This document shows positions 18,148 to 25,910 of a stretch of 38,710 nucleotides of DNA, piece after piece. A program made the translations under genes and the position numbers. Each line of letters starts with the position of its first letter. Position 1 is the first letter of the stretch. The stretch spans positions 1 to 38,710 of the forward strand of contig JAHEYU010000060.1 in assembly GCA_023251435.1 (NCBI GenBank), read 5' to 3'. This DNA is from Bacteroidota bacterium (lineage in GTDB: Bacteria > Bacteroidota > Bacteroidia > Bacteroidales > Prolixibacteraceae). The notes under the pieces are model-generated. The model was not told where the DNA came from and did no database searches. It was given only the letters and a program-made list of their open reading frames with translations.

Positions 18148-18290
18148 AATAGAATATAGATTATTGTTGTTTATCGTTAAATTCCTTTTCTCTTTTAACC
18201 AATATCTATTTAGGATCGAACTAAACTAAATTAAGAATGAAGGAGCCGTCTCAAAGCAAAATTTGGGACGGCTTCCTTTTTATATATTTT
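18148..18290 (+). ncRNA. Candidate small RNA ending in a rho-independent terminator
   Basis: There is a terminator in the plus direction (18241-18284) but no plus-strand gene upstream, because the neighbour trhO is divergent. Something must be transcribed into it. Upstream, ATAGATTATTG (18156-18166) pairs with CAATATCTAT (18200-18209) in a 10-bp stem with one bulge, closing a 33-nt loop rich in C/T. An imperfect -7 element, TATATTAG (18134-18141), would start the RNA near 18148, about 140 nt long. No coding sequence is visible. I do not recognise a known RNA family. It could also be a leader, but the next gene has its own -7 element after the terminator. Confidence 0.35.
18241..18284 (+). terminator. 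Orphan hairpin terminator, plus-strand orientation
   Basis: AGGAGCCGTCTCAAA pairs with TTTGGGACGGCTTCCT (about 18241-18278), followed by a T-run. One pair is T-G as written on the plus strand, so the stem is stable only in plus-strand RNA. The core GCCGTCTCAA...TTGGGACGG recurs at 29179-29208 on the other strand after the tRNA gene. Confidence 0.8.
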
Positions 18291-18370
18291 GTTTGTCTTA
18301 TCCTAAAATAAGTGTTACTCGACTAGCCAAAACACAGGCACATATTACTTCGTTGATAAATTTAAAAGTT

Positions 18371-18378
18371 TATTTTTG
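18371..18378 (+). promoter_or_regulatory. Probable -7 element for the nucleotidyltransferase gene
   Basis: TATTTTTG is an exact TAnnTTTG match 38 bp before the ATG at 18417. TTG at 18353-18355 is nearer than usual for a -33 element. It lies downstream of the orphan terminator, so the gene does not need read-through. Confidence 0.45.
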
Positions 18379-18416
18379 CATCTTCTTGAACACAAAAAGT
18401 TAAATAAATAGAACTT

Positions 18417-19316
18417 ATGAAACCGACTCTTTTAATTTTAGCAGCAGGAATGGGAAGCCGTTATGGCGGACTAAAACAAATTGAACCTGTTGGTCCAAAT
18501 GGAGAAACAATTCTCGAATACTCGATTTATGATGCAATACGGGCAGGATTTGGAAAAGTAGTTTTTGTGATTCGCGAAAGCTTTGCCAAAGATTTCAAGG
18601 CACGCTTCGAATCAATATTAGCCGGAAAAATAGAAATTGAATATGTATATCAGGAAATAGATAAATTACCCAAAGGCTTTTTACTTCCTGAAGGCCGCGA
18701 AAAACCTTGGGGAACCGGTCACGCGGTGCTGATGGCCAAAGATGTGATTCACGAACCTTTTGCAACAATTAATGCCGACGATTTTTATGGGGCCGAAGCC
18801 TACACTGTGATCGCAGGTTTCCTTTCTCCGCAAAATGACGAAAAAAAATATTCAATGGTGGGCTATCAGCTCGATAAAACGCTTTCAGATTTCGGAAGTG
18901 TTTCAAGGGGATTATGTATGACCGACGAAAATAATTTGCTAACAAAAATTACTGAAACTCATAAAATACGTCAGGAAGACGAAACCATTCTTTGCGAATC
19001 AGAAAATAATGACACCATTTCGTTGAGCTCCAATGAAACAGTTTCTATGAATTTCTGGGGTTTTCATCCATCTGTATTCGAAAATATTGAAACCCAATTT
19101 AAGGCCTTTCTTGAATTGAATATTCACCTCCCAAAATCGGAGTTTTATATTCCTTCTGTAGTTTTCGAAATGATTAAAACCGGAAAAGCTGAGGTTGAAG
19201 TATTGAAAGCGGATTCACCCTGGTTCGGCGTAACTTATCAGGACGATAAACCTTATGTAATAGAACAAATTCAGAAATTAACCAATCAGGGAGTTTATCC
19301 GAATAAACTTTGGTAA
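18417..19316 (+). CDS. Nucleotidyltransferase-like protein (sugar-1-phosphate type)
   Basis: This 299-residue cytoplasmic protein begins with the nucleotide-binding loop of NTP-transferases, LILAAGMGSRYGGLKQ (residues 5-20), followed by GPNGETILEYSIYDAIRAGF and the metal-binding NADDFYGAEAY (about 120-130). This is the GT-A fold of sugar-1-phosphate nucleotidyltransferases such as GalU or RmlA. The loop G-M-G-S-R is followed by YGGLKQ in place of the usual R-x-x-P-x-x-K, which is typical of a Bacteroidota branch with no assigned substrate as far as I know. It stands alone between its own promoter and a strong bidirectional terminator. It could make an NDP-sugar for envelope glycans or activate another phosphorylated compound; the substrate is open. 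Confidence 0.85.
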   Translation: MKPTLLILAAGMGSRYGGLKQIEPVGPNGETILEYSIYDAIRAGFGKVVFVIRESFAKDFKARFESILAGKIEIEYVYQEIDKLPKGFLLPEGREKPWGTGHAVLMAKDVIHEPFATINADDFYGAEAYTVIAGFLSPQNDEKKYSMVGYQLDKTLSDFGSVSRGLCMTDENNLLTKITETHKIRQEDETILCESENNDTISLSSNETVSMNFWGFHPSVFENIETQFKAFLELNIHLPKSEFYIPSVVFEMIKTGKAEVEVLKADSPWFGVTYQDDKPYVIEQIQKLTNQGVYPNKLW

Positions 19317-19332
19317 TCAAAACACACTATAA

Positions 19333-19373
19333 AAAAAGTCAGGAAAAGTAATTCATTCTTTTTCTGACTTTTT
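19333..19373. terminator. Strong bidirectional terminator
   Basis: AAAAAGTCAGGAAAAG (19333-19348) pairs with CTTTTTCTGACTTTTT (19358-19373) over 16 positions with a single G-U pair and a 9-nt loop. The A-run and T-run flanks serve both the plus-strand nucleotidyltransferase gene and the convergent murI. Confidence 0.88.
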
Positions 19374-19393
19374 ATTCAGCTAAAATACAGCTA

Positions 19394-20230
19394 TTATTTC
19401 AGTGTAATTTTCTCTCCTGTTATTTCCTTGCCAATAAAGGTTGTTGCATTCTTTTGAAAAACATCAATACTTTCAGTGGAATAATATTTTATAATTCCCG
19501 ATTTCGAACATCTTTGATCCATTTCAGGATGACGTTTTAAATACTCAACCAAGCTGGCGCTCACAACTTTTCCTTGTTCAAGTATTTTCACCCCTTCAGG
19601 GACAAATTTTTTGATTACAGGCAGTAATAAAGGATAATGTGTACAAGCTAATACGATCGAATCAATTTCAGGATCGGCTGCCATTAAGTTCCTGATATTT
19701 TTCTCAACAAAATAGTCTGTTCCCGGCGAATAGATTTCGTTGTTCTCGACCAGCGGAACCCATATTGGACAAGCTTCCTGTGTAGTTTTTACAACCTTTC
19801 CCCCCGCCCATTTTTCAAGCTCGATAGGGTACGAATTTGAAAGTACGGTTCCAACAGTTCCCAAAATCCCGACATGCCCATTTTGGGTAAATTGGCCGAT
19901 TGATTCAACAGCAGGACGAATGACGCCTAAAACCCTTTTGTTTTGACCAATCTTTGGAAGGTCGTTTTGCTGAATAGTACGCAACGCTTTAGCAGATGCA
20001 GTATTGCATGCCAGAATGACCAGATTGCAACCCATTTCAAAGAGTTTTTCGACAGCCTGAAGTGTGTATTCATAAACTACTTCAAACGAACGTGAGCCAT
20101 AAGGAGCGCGTGCATTATCGCCCAAATAAATAAAATCGTAACCTGGCATCGCCTGAATAAATTCTTTCAGGATGGTCAATCCTCCATAGCCTGAATCGAA
20201 AACTCCGATGGGTTGAAATTTTGTAGCCAT
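19394..20230 (-). CDS. murI: Glutamate racemase
   Basis: This 278-residue cytoplasmic enzyme makes D-glutamate for peptidoglycan. The racemase signatures are clear: GVFDSGYGGLTILKEF at 9-24 (Asp12, Ser13), the first catalytic Cys75 in LACNTASAKALR, and the second catalytic Cys196 in ACTHYPLLLPV. The length is normal. It lies downstream of the bamA-ompH block but is separated from it by a hairpin terminator, with a -7 element TAATTTTG right after that hairpin, so it probably has its own promoter. The gene order (ompH, ompH, murI) is common in Bacteroidota. Confidence 0.96.
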   Translation of the reverse strand: MATKFQPIGVFDSGYGGLTILKEFIQAMPGYDFIYLGDNARAPYGSRSFEVVYEYTLQAVEKLFEMGCNLVILACNTASAKALRTIQQNDLPKIGQNKRVLGVIRPAVESIGQFTQNGHVGILGTVGTVLSNSYPIELEKWAGGKVVKTTQEACPIWVPLVENNEIYSPGTDYFVEKNIRNLMAADPEIDSIVLACTHYPLLLPVIKKFVPEGVKILEQGKVVSASLVEYLKRHPEMDQRCSKSGIIKYYSTESIDVFQKNATTFIGKEITGEKITLK

Positions 20231-20247
20231 TTGAACTTGATTTTTAA

Positions 20248-20255
20248 CAAAATTA
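20248..20255 (-). promoter_or_regulatory. Possible -7 element for murI
   Basis: On the minus strand this reads TAATTTTG, an exact TAnnTTTG match placed directly after the ompH terminator hairpin and 18 bp before the murI ATG. No -33 element is seen. Confidence 0.35.
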
Positions 20256-20285
20256 AAAAAGCCACCTAATTATAGATGGCTTTTT
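20256..20285 (-). terminator. Terminator of the bamA-ompH block
   Basis: AAAAAGCCA (20256-20264) and TGGCTTTTT (20277-20285) make a 9-bp stem with a 12-nt loop. On the minus strand it follows the second ompH stop by about 25 bp and ends in a T-run. Confidence 0.8.
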
Positions 20286-20311
20286 GTATATTTTTTATTT
20301 TCAGTATAAAA

Positions 20312-20827
20312 CTACTGAATACCCAATTTAGCTTTTGCAGCAGGTAGCAAATCAATACTTTCTTTTGAATTATAAAGAATTACCCTTGCACTCATATCAA
20401 AAACATAAATAAGGCCTTTTTCGGCGCCAACTTCTTTTACAGCTTTATCAGCTTTATCGAATACTGGTTTCAACAATTCTCCCTGTTTGGTCTGAAGTTG
20501 CTGACTGGCACTTGATTGGTAAGTCTGAATGCGTTCATTCATTGCATTCAAATCTTCTTCCTTCATTTTGCGAACAGTTTCTGATAAAGAATCTCTGTTG
20601 GAAGCATATTCCATGTATTTTGTTTGAAATTCTTTCTGCATAATTCCCAATGCGTCTTCCAATTCTTTCTGATATGCAACAAATTGCTTTTCGGCGGCAG
20701 CTCTTTCAGGCATTACCTGAATCAAAGCCTGCAAATCGATATGACCAAATTTTGGCGCCTGAGCATTGGCAAAACCTGCTGAAAACAACAGAATTCCTAA
20801 AACACAAATTTTGAAAACACTTTTCAT
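20312..20827 (-). CDS. OmpH/Skp-family periplasmic chaperone, second copy
   Basis: This 171-residue protein has a signal peptide (cleavage near residue 22, FANA-QAPK), then FGHIDLQALIQVMPE, a long charged coiled-coil (about residues 40-120; Glu, Lys, Gln-rich), and a C-terminal strand region (KGLIYVFDMSARVILYN). This is the Skp/OmpH jellyfish fold, a trimeric chaperone that carries unfolded outer-membrane proteins to BamA. It is the last gene of the block and sits 38 bp downstream of a first ompH copy of the same length. The two are diverged paralogues. The acidic and Gln-rich coil suits binding of client barrels. Confidence 0.92.
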   Translation of the reverse strand: MKSVFKICVLGILLFSAGFANAQAPKFGHIDLQALIQVMPERAAAEKQFVAYQKELEDALGIMQKEFQTKYMEYASNRDSLSETVRKMKEEDLNAMNERIQTYQSSASQQLQTKQGELLKPVFDKADKAVKEVGAEKGLIYVFDMSARVILYNSKESIDLLPAAKAKLGIQ

Positions 20828-20865
20828 ACTTTTCTAAGTTAAATTTTTGTGACAAATTTATAATA

Positions 20866-21381
20866 TTAATTTTTATAACCAAGCTTAGCCAAAACCTGAT
20901 CGGAAAGATCAAATTTAGGATTGGTATAGATTAAGGTTATCCCGTTTGCTTTATCAAAGATAACAGCATAATTTCCTTCGTTCGCGATTTCCTGAATAGC
21001 GTTGAAAACATCATCCTGAATTGGTTTTACCAAACCCTGACGTTTCTTGAACAAATCGCCTTCGCGTCCAAAATATTTCCGCTGAAGATCTTTGTATTCT
21101 TTTTCTTTGGTAATAATTACATCTTCGCGTTTCCGTTTCATCTCGTCTGAAAGTAAAACACTTTCAGATTGAAAATCCTTGTACATCTGTTCAACTTCGG
21201 CATGCATCGATTCAAGCTCTTTCTGATACTGTGCCGACAATTGATCTAATTGCTCCTGCGATGCTTTGTATGAAGGAATATTTTCCAAAATATACTCTGA
21301 ATCGATAAAAGCAAATTTTTGTGCATAAGTTGTTGCTGCACCGAGCAACAAAATCACTGCGATAATAAACAGTTTCCTCAT
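20866..21381 (-). CDS. OmpH/Skp-family periplasmic chaperone, first copy
   Basis: This 171-residue protein has a signal peptide (TTYA-QKFA near residue 21), the motif FAFIDSEYILENIPSY, a charged coiled-coil (about 38-125, including EMKRKREDVIITKEKEYKDL) and a C-terminal region (YAVIFDKANGITLIYTN). It shares fold and domain order with the next gene, with limited identity outside the motif and C-terminal strands. It lies 63 bp downstream of bamA, its expected partner in outer-membrane protein assembly. Two ompH genes behind bamA are the usual arrangement in Bacteroidota. Confidence 0.92.
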   Translation of the reverse strand: MRKLFIIAVILLLGAATTYAQKFAFIDSEYILENIPSYKASQEQLDQLSAQYQKELESMHAEVEQMYKDFQSESVLLSDEMKRKREDVIITKEKEYKDLQRKYFGREGDLFKKRQGLVKPIQDDVFNAIQEIANEGNYAVIFDKANGITLIYTNPKFDLSDQVLAKLGYKN

Positions 21382-21444
21382 GATTGTATATTTTTAAATT
21401 GTTTCTGTTCCCTGTTTAGCAAATACCAGACCAAAACCTAAAGA

Positions 21445-24114
21445 CTAGAATTGCTGACCGATTACGAAATGGAACTGACTTCCGGCCGCATCACTCTGAT
21501 TCGGAACCTTATCAAATCCATAACCCCAGTCGATTCCCATTAAACCAAACATTGGCAGGAAGATACGAACACCCGCACCTGCAGAACGATGAAGTTTGAA
21601 TGGGTTATAGTCGCTGAAATTATTCCAGGCATTACCGGCTTCAAGAAATCCAAGAACATAAATAGTTGAAGAGGGTTTCAAAATTACCGGATACCTCATT
21701 TCTATTGAAAGTTTATTGTAGATATTCGAACCATAACCCGTGCTCAAACTGTAATCTTTGTATCCGCGAAGTGAAACAATATCGCTTCCGTATAAATTAT
21801 AACCAGACATACCCGATCCCCCAACACGGAATCCTTCGAACGGAGATTTGCGGAAGCTATCGTAATATCCCAAAAATCCATATTCGAATTTAGTATGTAA
21901 AACCAAATTTTTGTTTTTCGAAATTGGAGAATACCAGTCTCCTTTGAACATCCATTTATGATATTCGATCCATTTGTAGCGCTCCTGATTGGTAAGGGTC
22001 GGATCGCTGTAATTAACATTATTCATTAACGAATACGGAGGTGTTAACTGGAGCGAAAGACTGAAACTTGAACCACTGCGGGTGTATAACGGATTATCCA
22101 TTGAATTTCGTCCAAAAGCAGTTTTTAAACTGAAATTATTAAAGCCTCCGTTTCCGCTGCTTGTTCCATCGTTGAGGAAATAATAATAACCAGCCATATT
22201 CTGAAGCTCATAATGTTGGAACGAAAGTTCGTGGTACATGGTAAAAAAATCGTCGGGCCACGACAAGCGATACCCATAACCTAATGCAGCAGCAGAAGTT
22301 ATCTGTATCTGATCATCGGTACTTGATTGGTCGTCGTATGTGTAATTAGTTCCATAGTCGTATCCATAGTTTCCGTAACCGTATCCATAAGGAGAATAGC
22401 TGGATCCATAAGGAGAATATCCACCTCCATAGCCATAACCACCTCCGTAACCACCACCGTAACTGCTGTAGGGATCGTAGCCATAATTGCTGTAGGAATT
22501 GTTATTGGCCGAATAATTTACTGCAGAGTGCGACAACGAAAGAGTAAATGAATTTGGTTTCTTTCCGCCCAACCAAGGTTCGGTAAATGTAAGACTGTAC
22601 GATTTATAAAATGCTCCACTGGTTTGTGCCCTGATGCTCAATGTTTGTCCATCGCCCGTTGGCAAAGGTCTCCATGCTTCTTTGTTGAAAATATTACGCA
22701 CCGAGAAATTCGAAAATTTCAATCCAATTGTACCCACAAACATATTGGCGCCCCAGCCTCCCGAAAGTTCAATCTGATCGTTAGCTTTTTCAACCAGCTC
22801 ATAATTAATATCAACAGTTCCGTTTTCGGGATGCGGTCGAACATCCGGATTAATGGCTTCAGGATCGAAGTGACCTAGCTGTGATAATTCCCTGATTGTA
22901 CGGATAATATCTGATTTACTGAAAAGATCGCCTGGCAAAGTTCGAAGTTCGCGACGAGCTACGTGCTCATTTGTTTTTGTATTTCCTGAAATAATAATCT
23001 TTTCGATGGTTGCCTGACGGCCTTCCTGGATGCGCATTTCGAGGTCGATAGAATCGGCTTCGACACGTGTTTCCATGGGTGTGAGATTAAAGAACAAATA
23101 GCCGCGGTCGAGGTAATCGCTGCTAACAGCATCTTCGTCTTCTTTGGTGCGTTTATCCAGTAATTTCTGATCGAACACGTCGCCTTTTTTTATACCGAGT
23201 CTTGCTGACAGATATTCGCTCGGATAAATTGTATTTCCAACCCATTTTATGTCGCGGAAGAAATATTTACTTCCTTCGTCAATCCAGATATCAAGCCGAA
23301 TACGGTCATCTTCAAGTTTGGAAATAGAGTCCTTTACGATTGTTGCATCGCGATAACCTTTTTCATTGTACTTCTTTATAAGGTTGATTTTATCTTCAGA
23401 ATATTTTTCTGCAAGGAATTTCTTCGAACTAAAAAAGTTCATAATTTTCTTTGCCTTGGTTTTTTTCATCGAACGATCCAGAATCATCGGCTTCAGATTA
23501 TCATTCCCATGATAAATGATTTCACTGATCTTCACCTTTTCTTTTTTGTCAACTACAATGTCAAGAATTACACTATTTGTCTGGGTAGTATCATCTCGTT
23601 GAATTATATTGACATCAGTATTAAGAAAACCCTTTTCAGTAAAAATAGATTTAATTGCTTTTTGTGCCGAAGTCACCTGATTATCTGTAACCTGACTGCC
23701 TTTTAGCAGCAATACTTTCTTGGTGATATCGTCTTTTTCGGATTTTGAAACACCGGCGAAATTAACTTCGGCCAACCTTGGTCGTTCCTGTAAATTAATA
23801 CGAAGCCAAATGCTGTCGCCCAAAACTTTATCGGCTGAAATTTTCACATCCGAAAACAAACCGTGATTCCAAAGTTTTTTGATTGAATTGGTAATTTGGT
23901 CGCCCGGAACAGTAACAACATCACCTACATTTAGTCCGGAAATCTGAATAAGAACCTGTGTATCCAAATAGCGAATTCCCTGAACTTCTATACCACCAAT
24001 GGTATATTCTTTGGGACTTGAATAAAAAATGGAGAAATTGGTGCTCTCGGCTTCCTGAGAAAAGATTTTCGTACTGATTAACAGCAATATAAAAAACAGT
24101 TTAATTCTTTGCAT
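21445..24114 (-). CDS. bamA: Outer-membrane protein assembly factor BamA (Omp85)
   Basis: This 889-residue protein is the core of the BAM machine that folds barrels into the outer membrane. A signal peptide (ISTKIFSQEA) leads into five POTRA domains (about residues 37-420; for example VEGIRYL-type starts such as IGGIEVQGIRYLDTQVLIQI and IEKIIISGNTKTNEHVARRE). The 16-strand barrel with the R-G-Y lock region follows (SDIVSLRGYKDYSL; FRVGGSGMSGYNLYG) and the chain ends in the beta-signal HFVIGQQF. The barrel is interrupted at about residues 535-605 by a Gly/Tyr/Ser/Asp-rich segment with repeats of YGGGYG and SPYG, probably a long surface loop. It is preceded by uppS (16 bp) and followed by the two ompH genes. 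Confidence 0.97.
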   Translation of the reverse strand: MQRIKLFFILLLISTKIFSQEAESTNFSIFYSSPKEYTIGGIEVQGIRYLDTQVLIQISGLNVGDVVTVPGDQITNSIKKLWNHGLFSDVKISADKVLGDSIWLRINLQERPRLAEVNFAGVSKSEKDDITKKVLLLKGSQVTDNQVTSAQKAIKSIFTEKGFLNTDVNIIQRDDTTQTNSVILDIVVDKKEKVKISEIIYHGNDNLKPMILDRSMKKTKAKKIMNFFSSKKFLAEKYSEDKINLIKKYNEKGYRDATIVKDSISKLEDDRIRLDIWIDEGSKYFFRDIKWVGNTIYPSEYLSARLGIKKGDVFDQKLLDKRTKEDEDAVSSDYLDRGYLFFNLTPMETRVEADSIDLEMRIQEGRQATIEKIIISGNTKTNEHVARRELRTLPGDLFSKSDIIRTIRELSQLGHFDPEAINPDVRPHPENGTVDINYELVEKANDQIELSGGWGANMFVGTIGLKFSNFSVRNIFNKEAWRPLPTGDGQTLSIRAQTSGAFYKSYSLTFTEPWLGGKKPNSFTLSLSHSAVNYSANNNSYSNYGYDPYSSYGGGYGGGYGYGGGYSPYGSSYSPYGYGYGNYGYDYGTNYTYDDQSSTDDQIQITSAAALGYGYRLSWPDDFFTMYHELSFQHYELQNMAGYYYFLNDGTSSGNGGFNNFSLKTAFGRNSMDNPLYTRSGSSFSLSLQLTPPYSLMNNVNYSDPTLTNQERYKWIEYHKWMFKGDWYSPISKNKNLVLHTKFEYGFLGYYDSFRKSPFEGFRVGGSGMSGYNLYGSDIVSLRGYKDYSLSTGYGSNIYNKLSIEMRYPVILKPSSTIYVLGFLEAGNAWNNFSDYNPFKLHRSAGAGVRIFLPMFGLMGIDWGYGFDKVPNQSDAAGSQFHFVIGQQF

Positions 24115-24130
24115 TCTCTTCGTTATTGAA

Positions 24131-24871
24131 TTAGCTTACTAATTGTTGACTAGTTTTACCAAACCTTCTTTCTCTATTCTGAAAGTCGTAGATGGCCTCA
24201 AATAAATCTTCTTTCCTGAAATCGGGCCACAATTTGGGAGTAAAATATAATTCGGTGTAGGCAATTTGCCACAATAAAAAATTACTGATACGACATTCTC
24301 CGCTGGTACGAATAAGCAATTCCGGATCAGGCATTTCGGATGTGTTTAAATAACAATTCATCATCTCAAAATCTATTTCCGAAGGCTCCATTTTTCCCAA
24401 CTTCACTTGCTCGGCAATTCGCTTTACAGCCTCAACAATTTCCCATTTAGAACTGTAACTGAGTGCCAAAACCAGCGTAAGCCCTGTACATGAATGAAGT
24501 TTATCTATCGACCAGGTCAATTTTTCCTGAACATTTTGTGGAAGGCTTTTTACATCGCCGATCACTTTCAGACGGACATTGCTTTTTTTCAATTCGTCAG
24601 TTTCGTCCGAAATCGCCTGAACCAAAAGCCCCATCAATGCATCAACCTCTTCTTTTGGTCGCGACCAGTTTTCGGTTGAGAAGGCATAAAGTGTTAAAAA
24701 ATCGACGCCAATCTCGCCAGCTCCCTCAACAACCGAACGAACAGCCTCAACACCATGTTCATGGCCAAAGGTACGTTCGTTCCCGAATTGGGCGGCCCAC
24801 CGGCCGTTTCCATCCATAATGATGGCTACATGCCTTGGTATTCTTTCTTTTATCAGTTTATCTTTAAACAT
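24131..24871 (-). CDS. uppS: Isoprenyl transferase (undecaprenyl diphosphate synthase)
   Basis: This 246-residue cytoplasmic enzyme builds the C55 lipid carrier for peptidoglycan and surface glycans. The cis-prenyltransferase signatures are present: HVAIIMDGNGRWA at 14-26 (catalytic Asp20), FSTENWSRP near 65-73, and the C-terminal PDLLIRTSGE-type motif (PELLIRTSGECRISNFLLWQ) with FTPKLWPDF. The length is typical. It is 16 bp upstream of bamA and is transcribed with it. The short gap to DUF6089 (54 bp) contains a possible hairpin, but no -7 match is visible, so it may depend on an upstream promoter. Confidence 0.96.
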   Translation of the reverse strand: MFKDKLIKERIPRHVAIIMDGNGRWAAQFGNERTFGHEHGVEAVRSVVEGAGEIGVDFLTLYAFSTENWSRPKEEVDALMGLLVQAISDETDELKKSNVRLKVIGDVKSLPQNVQEKLTWSIDKLHSCTGLTLVLALSYSSKWEIVEAVKRIAEQVKLGKMEPSEIDFEMMNCYLNTSEMPDPELLIRTSGECRISNFLLWQIAYTELYFTPKLWPDFRKEDLFEAIYDFQNRERRFGKTSQQLVS

Positions 24872-24894
24872 TTCTTACCGTTAATCTATTAATT

Positions 24895-24916
24895 ACCAGA
24901 CAAATTCCGATCTGGT
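24895..24916 (-). repeat. Short inverted repeat between DUF6089 and uppS
   Basis: ACCAGA (24895-24900) and TCTGGT (24911-24916) pair with a 10-nt loop. It may be an attenuating hairpin or an operator. The stem is short and no T-run follows, so the call is weak. Confidence 0.3.
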
Positions 24917-24925
24917 TATATTTTT

Positions 24926-25735
24926 TTATCTATGTTTTACATCGTTTTCAATACCCCAGTCAATAATATGCTTCTTTGGAGTACGTAATGTCCATTCTTT
25001 ATTTCCGTAGAATAGTTTGTATACCAAATGAATACCTGAATAAACCGTCCAATCGTTGTTGTGGTACTGGTCGGTATATTTGACCACCAAGCCACCACTA
25101 CCAACATAACTCAACGGATCGTCCTTGTCATCAAGTTTATCCGAGAAGGTTTTTCTGAAGCCGGTTTCGATGCCAAGGCCAATTCTCTTGCTTACATTAA
25201 ATTTAAAGCCCAAACCAAACGGAATCATTGGTGTAACTTCTTTATAATCAACATATCCATAACCAAATTCCCCTGCAACACCAATTGTTTCCATGTAACT
25301 ATAGTTCTGTATTCCAACACCGGCAAACAAATAAGTTGAATATGGAGTTGTTTTATCTCCGACAATGTACTTGAAATAATTAAATTCAAATTGAATTGAA
25401 ACATCTAACACATTTTTTTCAAAGGTTTGAGGCAAAGAGAGAGATCCGATAAATATATTCTGAAAAGCAGTTTGATTGTTAATGCCTTTAGAATCGAAAA
25501 GGCCTGTAGCACCAATGTTTCCATTATAAACATTTAAACGTAAGGCATACCGTGGATTGAAATTATACCGCAGAAATGCTCCATAAGCCGGATTGATTGA
25601 TTTTTGCCATTCAGTTTCTGTCATATCACCAAAATAAGCACCAGCCCCTCCAAAAATACCCACATCAACGCTTGGTTGTCCATGCGCTTTAAAAACCATC
25701 AATCCTATCAAAAAAACCATTAATAATCGCTTCAT
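24926..25735 (-). CDS. DUF6089 family outer-membrane beta-barrel-like protein
   Basis: This 269-residue protein has a signal peptide (KAHG-QPSV near residue 19) and a beta-rich mature part with GGAGAYFGDMTETEWQ, NPAYGAFLRYNFNPRYALRL and FGLGFKFNVSKRIGLGIETG. The alternating aromatic strands resemble OmpA/OmpW-like barrels, and I recall it as the Bacteroidota DUF6089 family. It lies between nadK and uppS, the usual place for this gene, which suggests an envelope role. The exact function is unknown. The mature C-terminus (DVKHR) is charged and does not end in an aromatic residue. Confidence 0.8.
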   Translation of the reverse strand: MKRLLMVFLIGLMVFKAHGQPSVDVGIFGGAGAYFGDMTETEWQKSINPAYGAFLRYNFNPRYALRLNVYNGNIGATGLFDSKGINNQTAFQNIFIGSLSLPQTFEKNVLDVSIQFEFNYFKYIVGDKTTPYSTYLFAGVGIQNYSYMETIGVAGEFGYGYVDYKEVTPMIPFGLGFKFNVSKRIGLGIETGFRKTFSDKLDDKDDPLSYVGSGGLVVKYTDQYHNNDWTVYSGIHLVYKLFYGNKEWTLRTPKKHIIDWGIENDVKHR

Positions 25736-25822
25736 TGAAATCCAATTTGAAAGGGTTTAAAACTCTATAAATCATTCAGTCACTATCATTTACATTCTGA
25801 ACATAACACCTTTCAAGTGCTA

Positions 25823-25830
25823 CAAAAGTA
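25823..25830 (-). promoter_or_regulatory. Possible promoter for DUF6089-uppS-bamA-ompH
   Basis: On the minus strand this reads TACTTTTG, an exact TAnnTTTG match in the 175-bp gap after nadK and 88 bp before the DUF6089 ATG. No convincing -33 element is seen. The rest of the gap shows nothing else. Confidence 0.35.
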
Positions 25831-25910
25831 ATACAATTCTGGTATATACGTGCCTGATGCATACTATAAAACCCAAATAGAGGTTAAAAATTGTTAAGCA
25901 TGTTCAGAAA

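Larger units (their letters stand above)
17891..18416. other. AT-rich divergent gap trhO / nucleotidyltransferase
   Basis: No ORF with coding character lies here on either strand. The left half (17900-18140) is very AT-rich and shows only an isolated plus-strand TATTTTTG at 17958-17965. The right half holds a long-range stem, a strong terminator-like hairpin oriented to the plus strand, and the promoter of the next gene. See the small-RNA candidate. Confidence 0.6.

Noticed and set aside
18241-18416. Riboswitch or attenuator controlling the nucleotidyltransferase
   Set aside because: A perfect -7 element lies after the hairpin and no anti-terminator pairing is visible.
22299-22551. ORFs on both strands made of MAT/MD- or VVSIV-rich repeats opposite BamA
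   Set aside because: They are shadows of the Gly/Tyr-rich bamA segment and have no natural protein composition.
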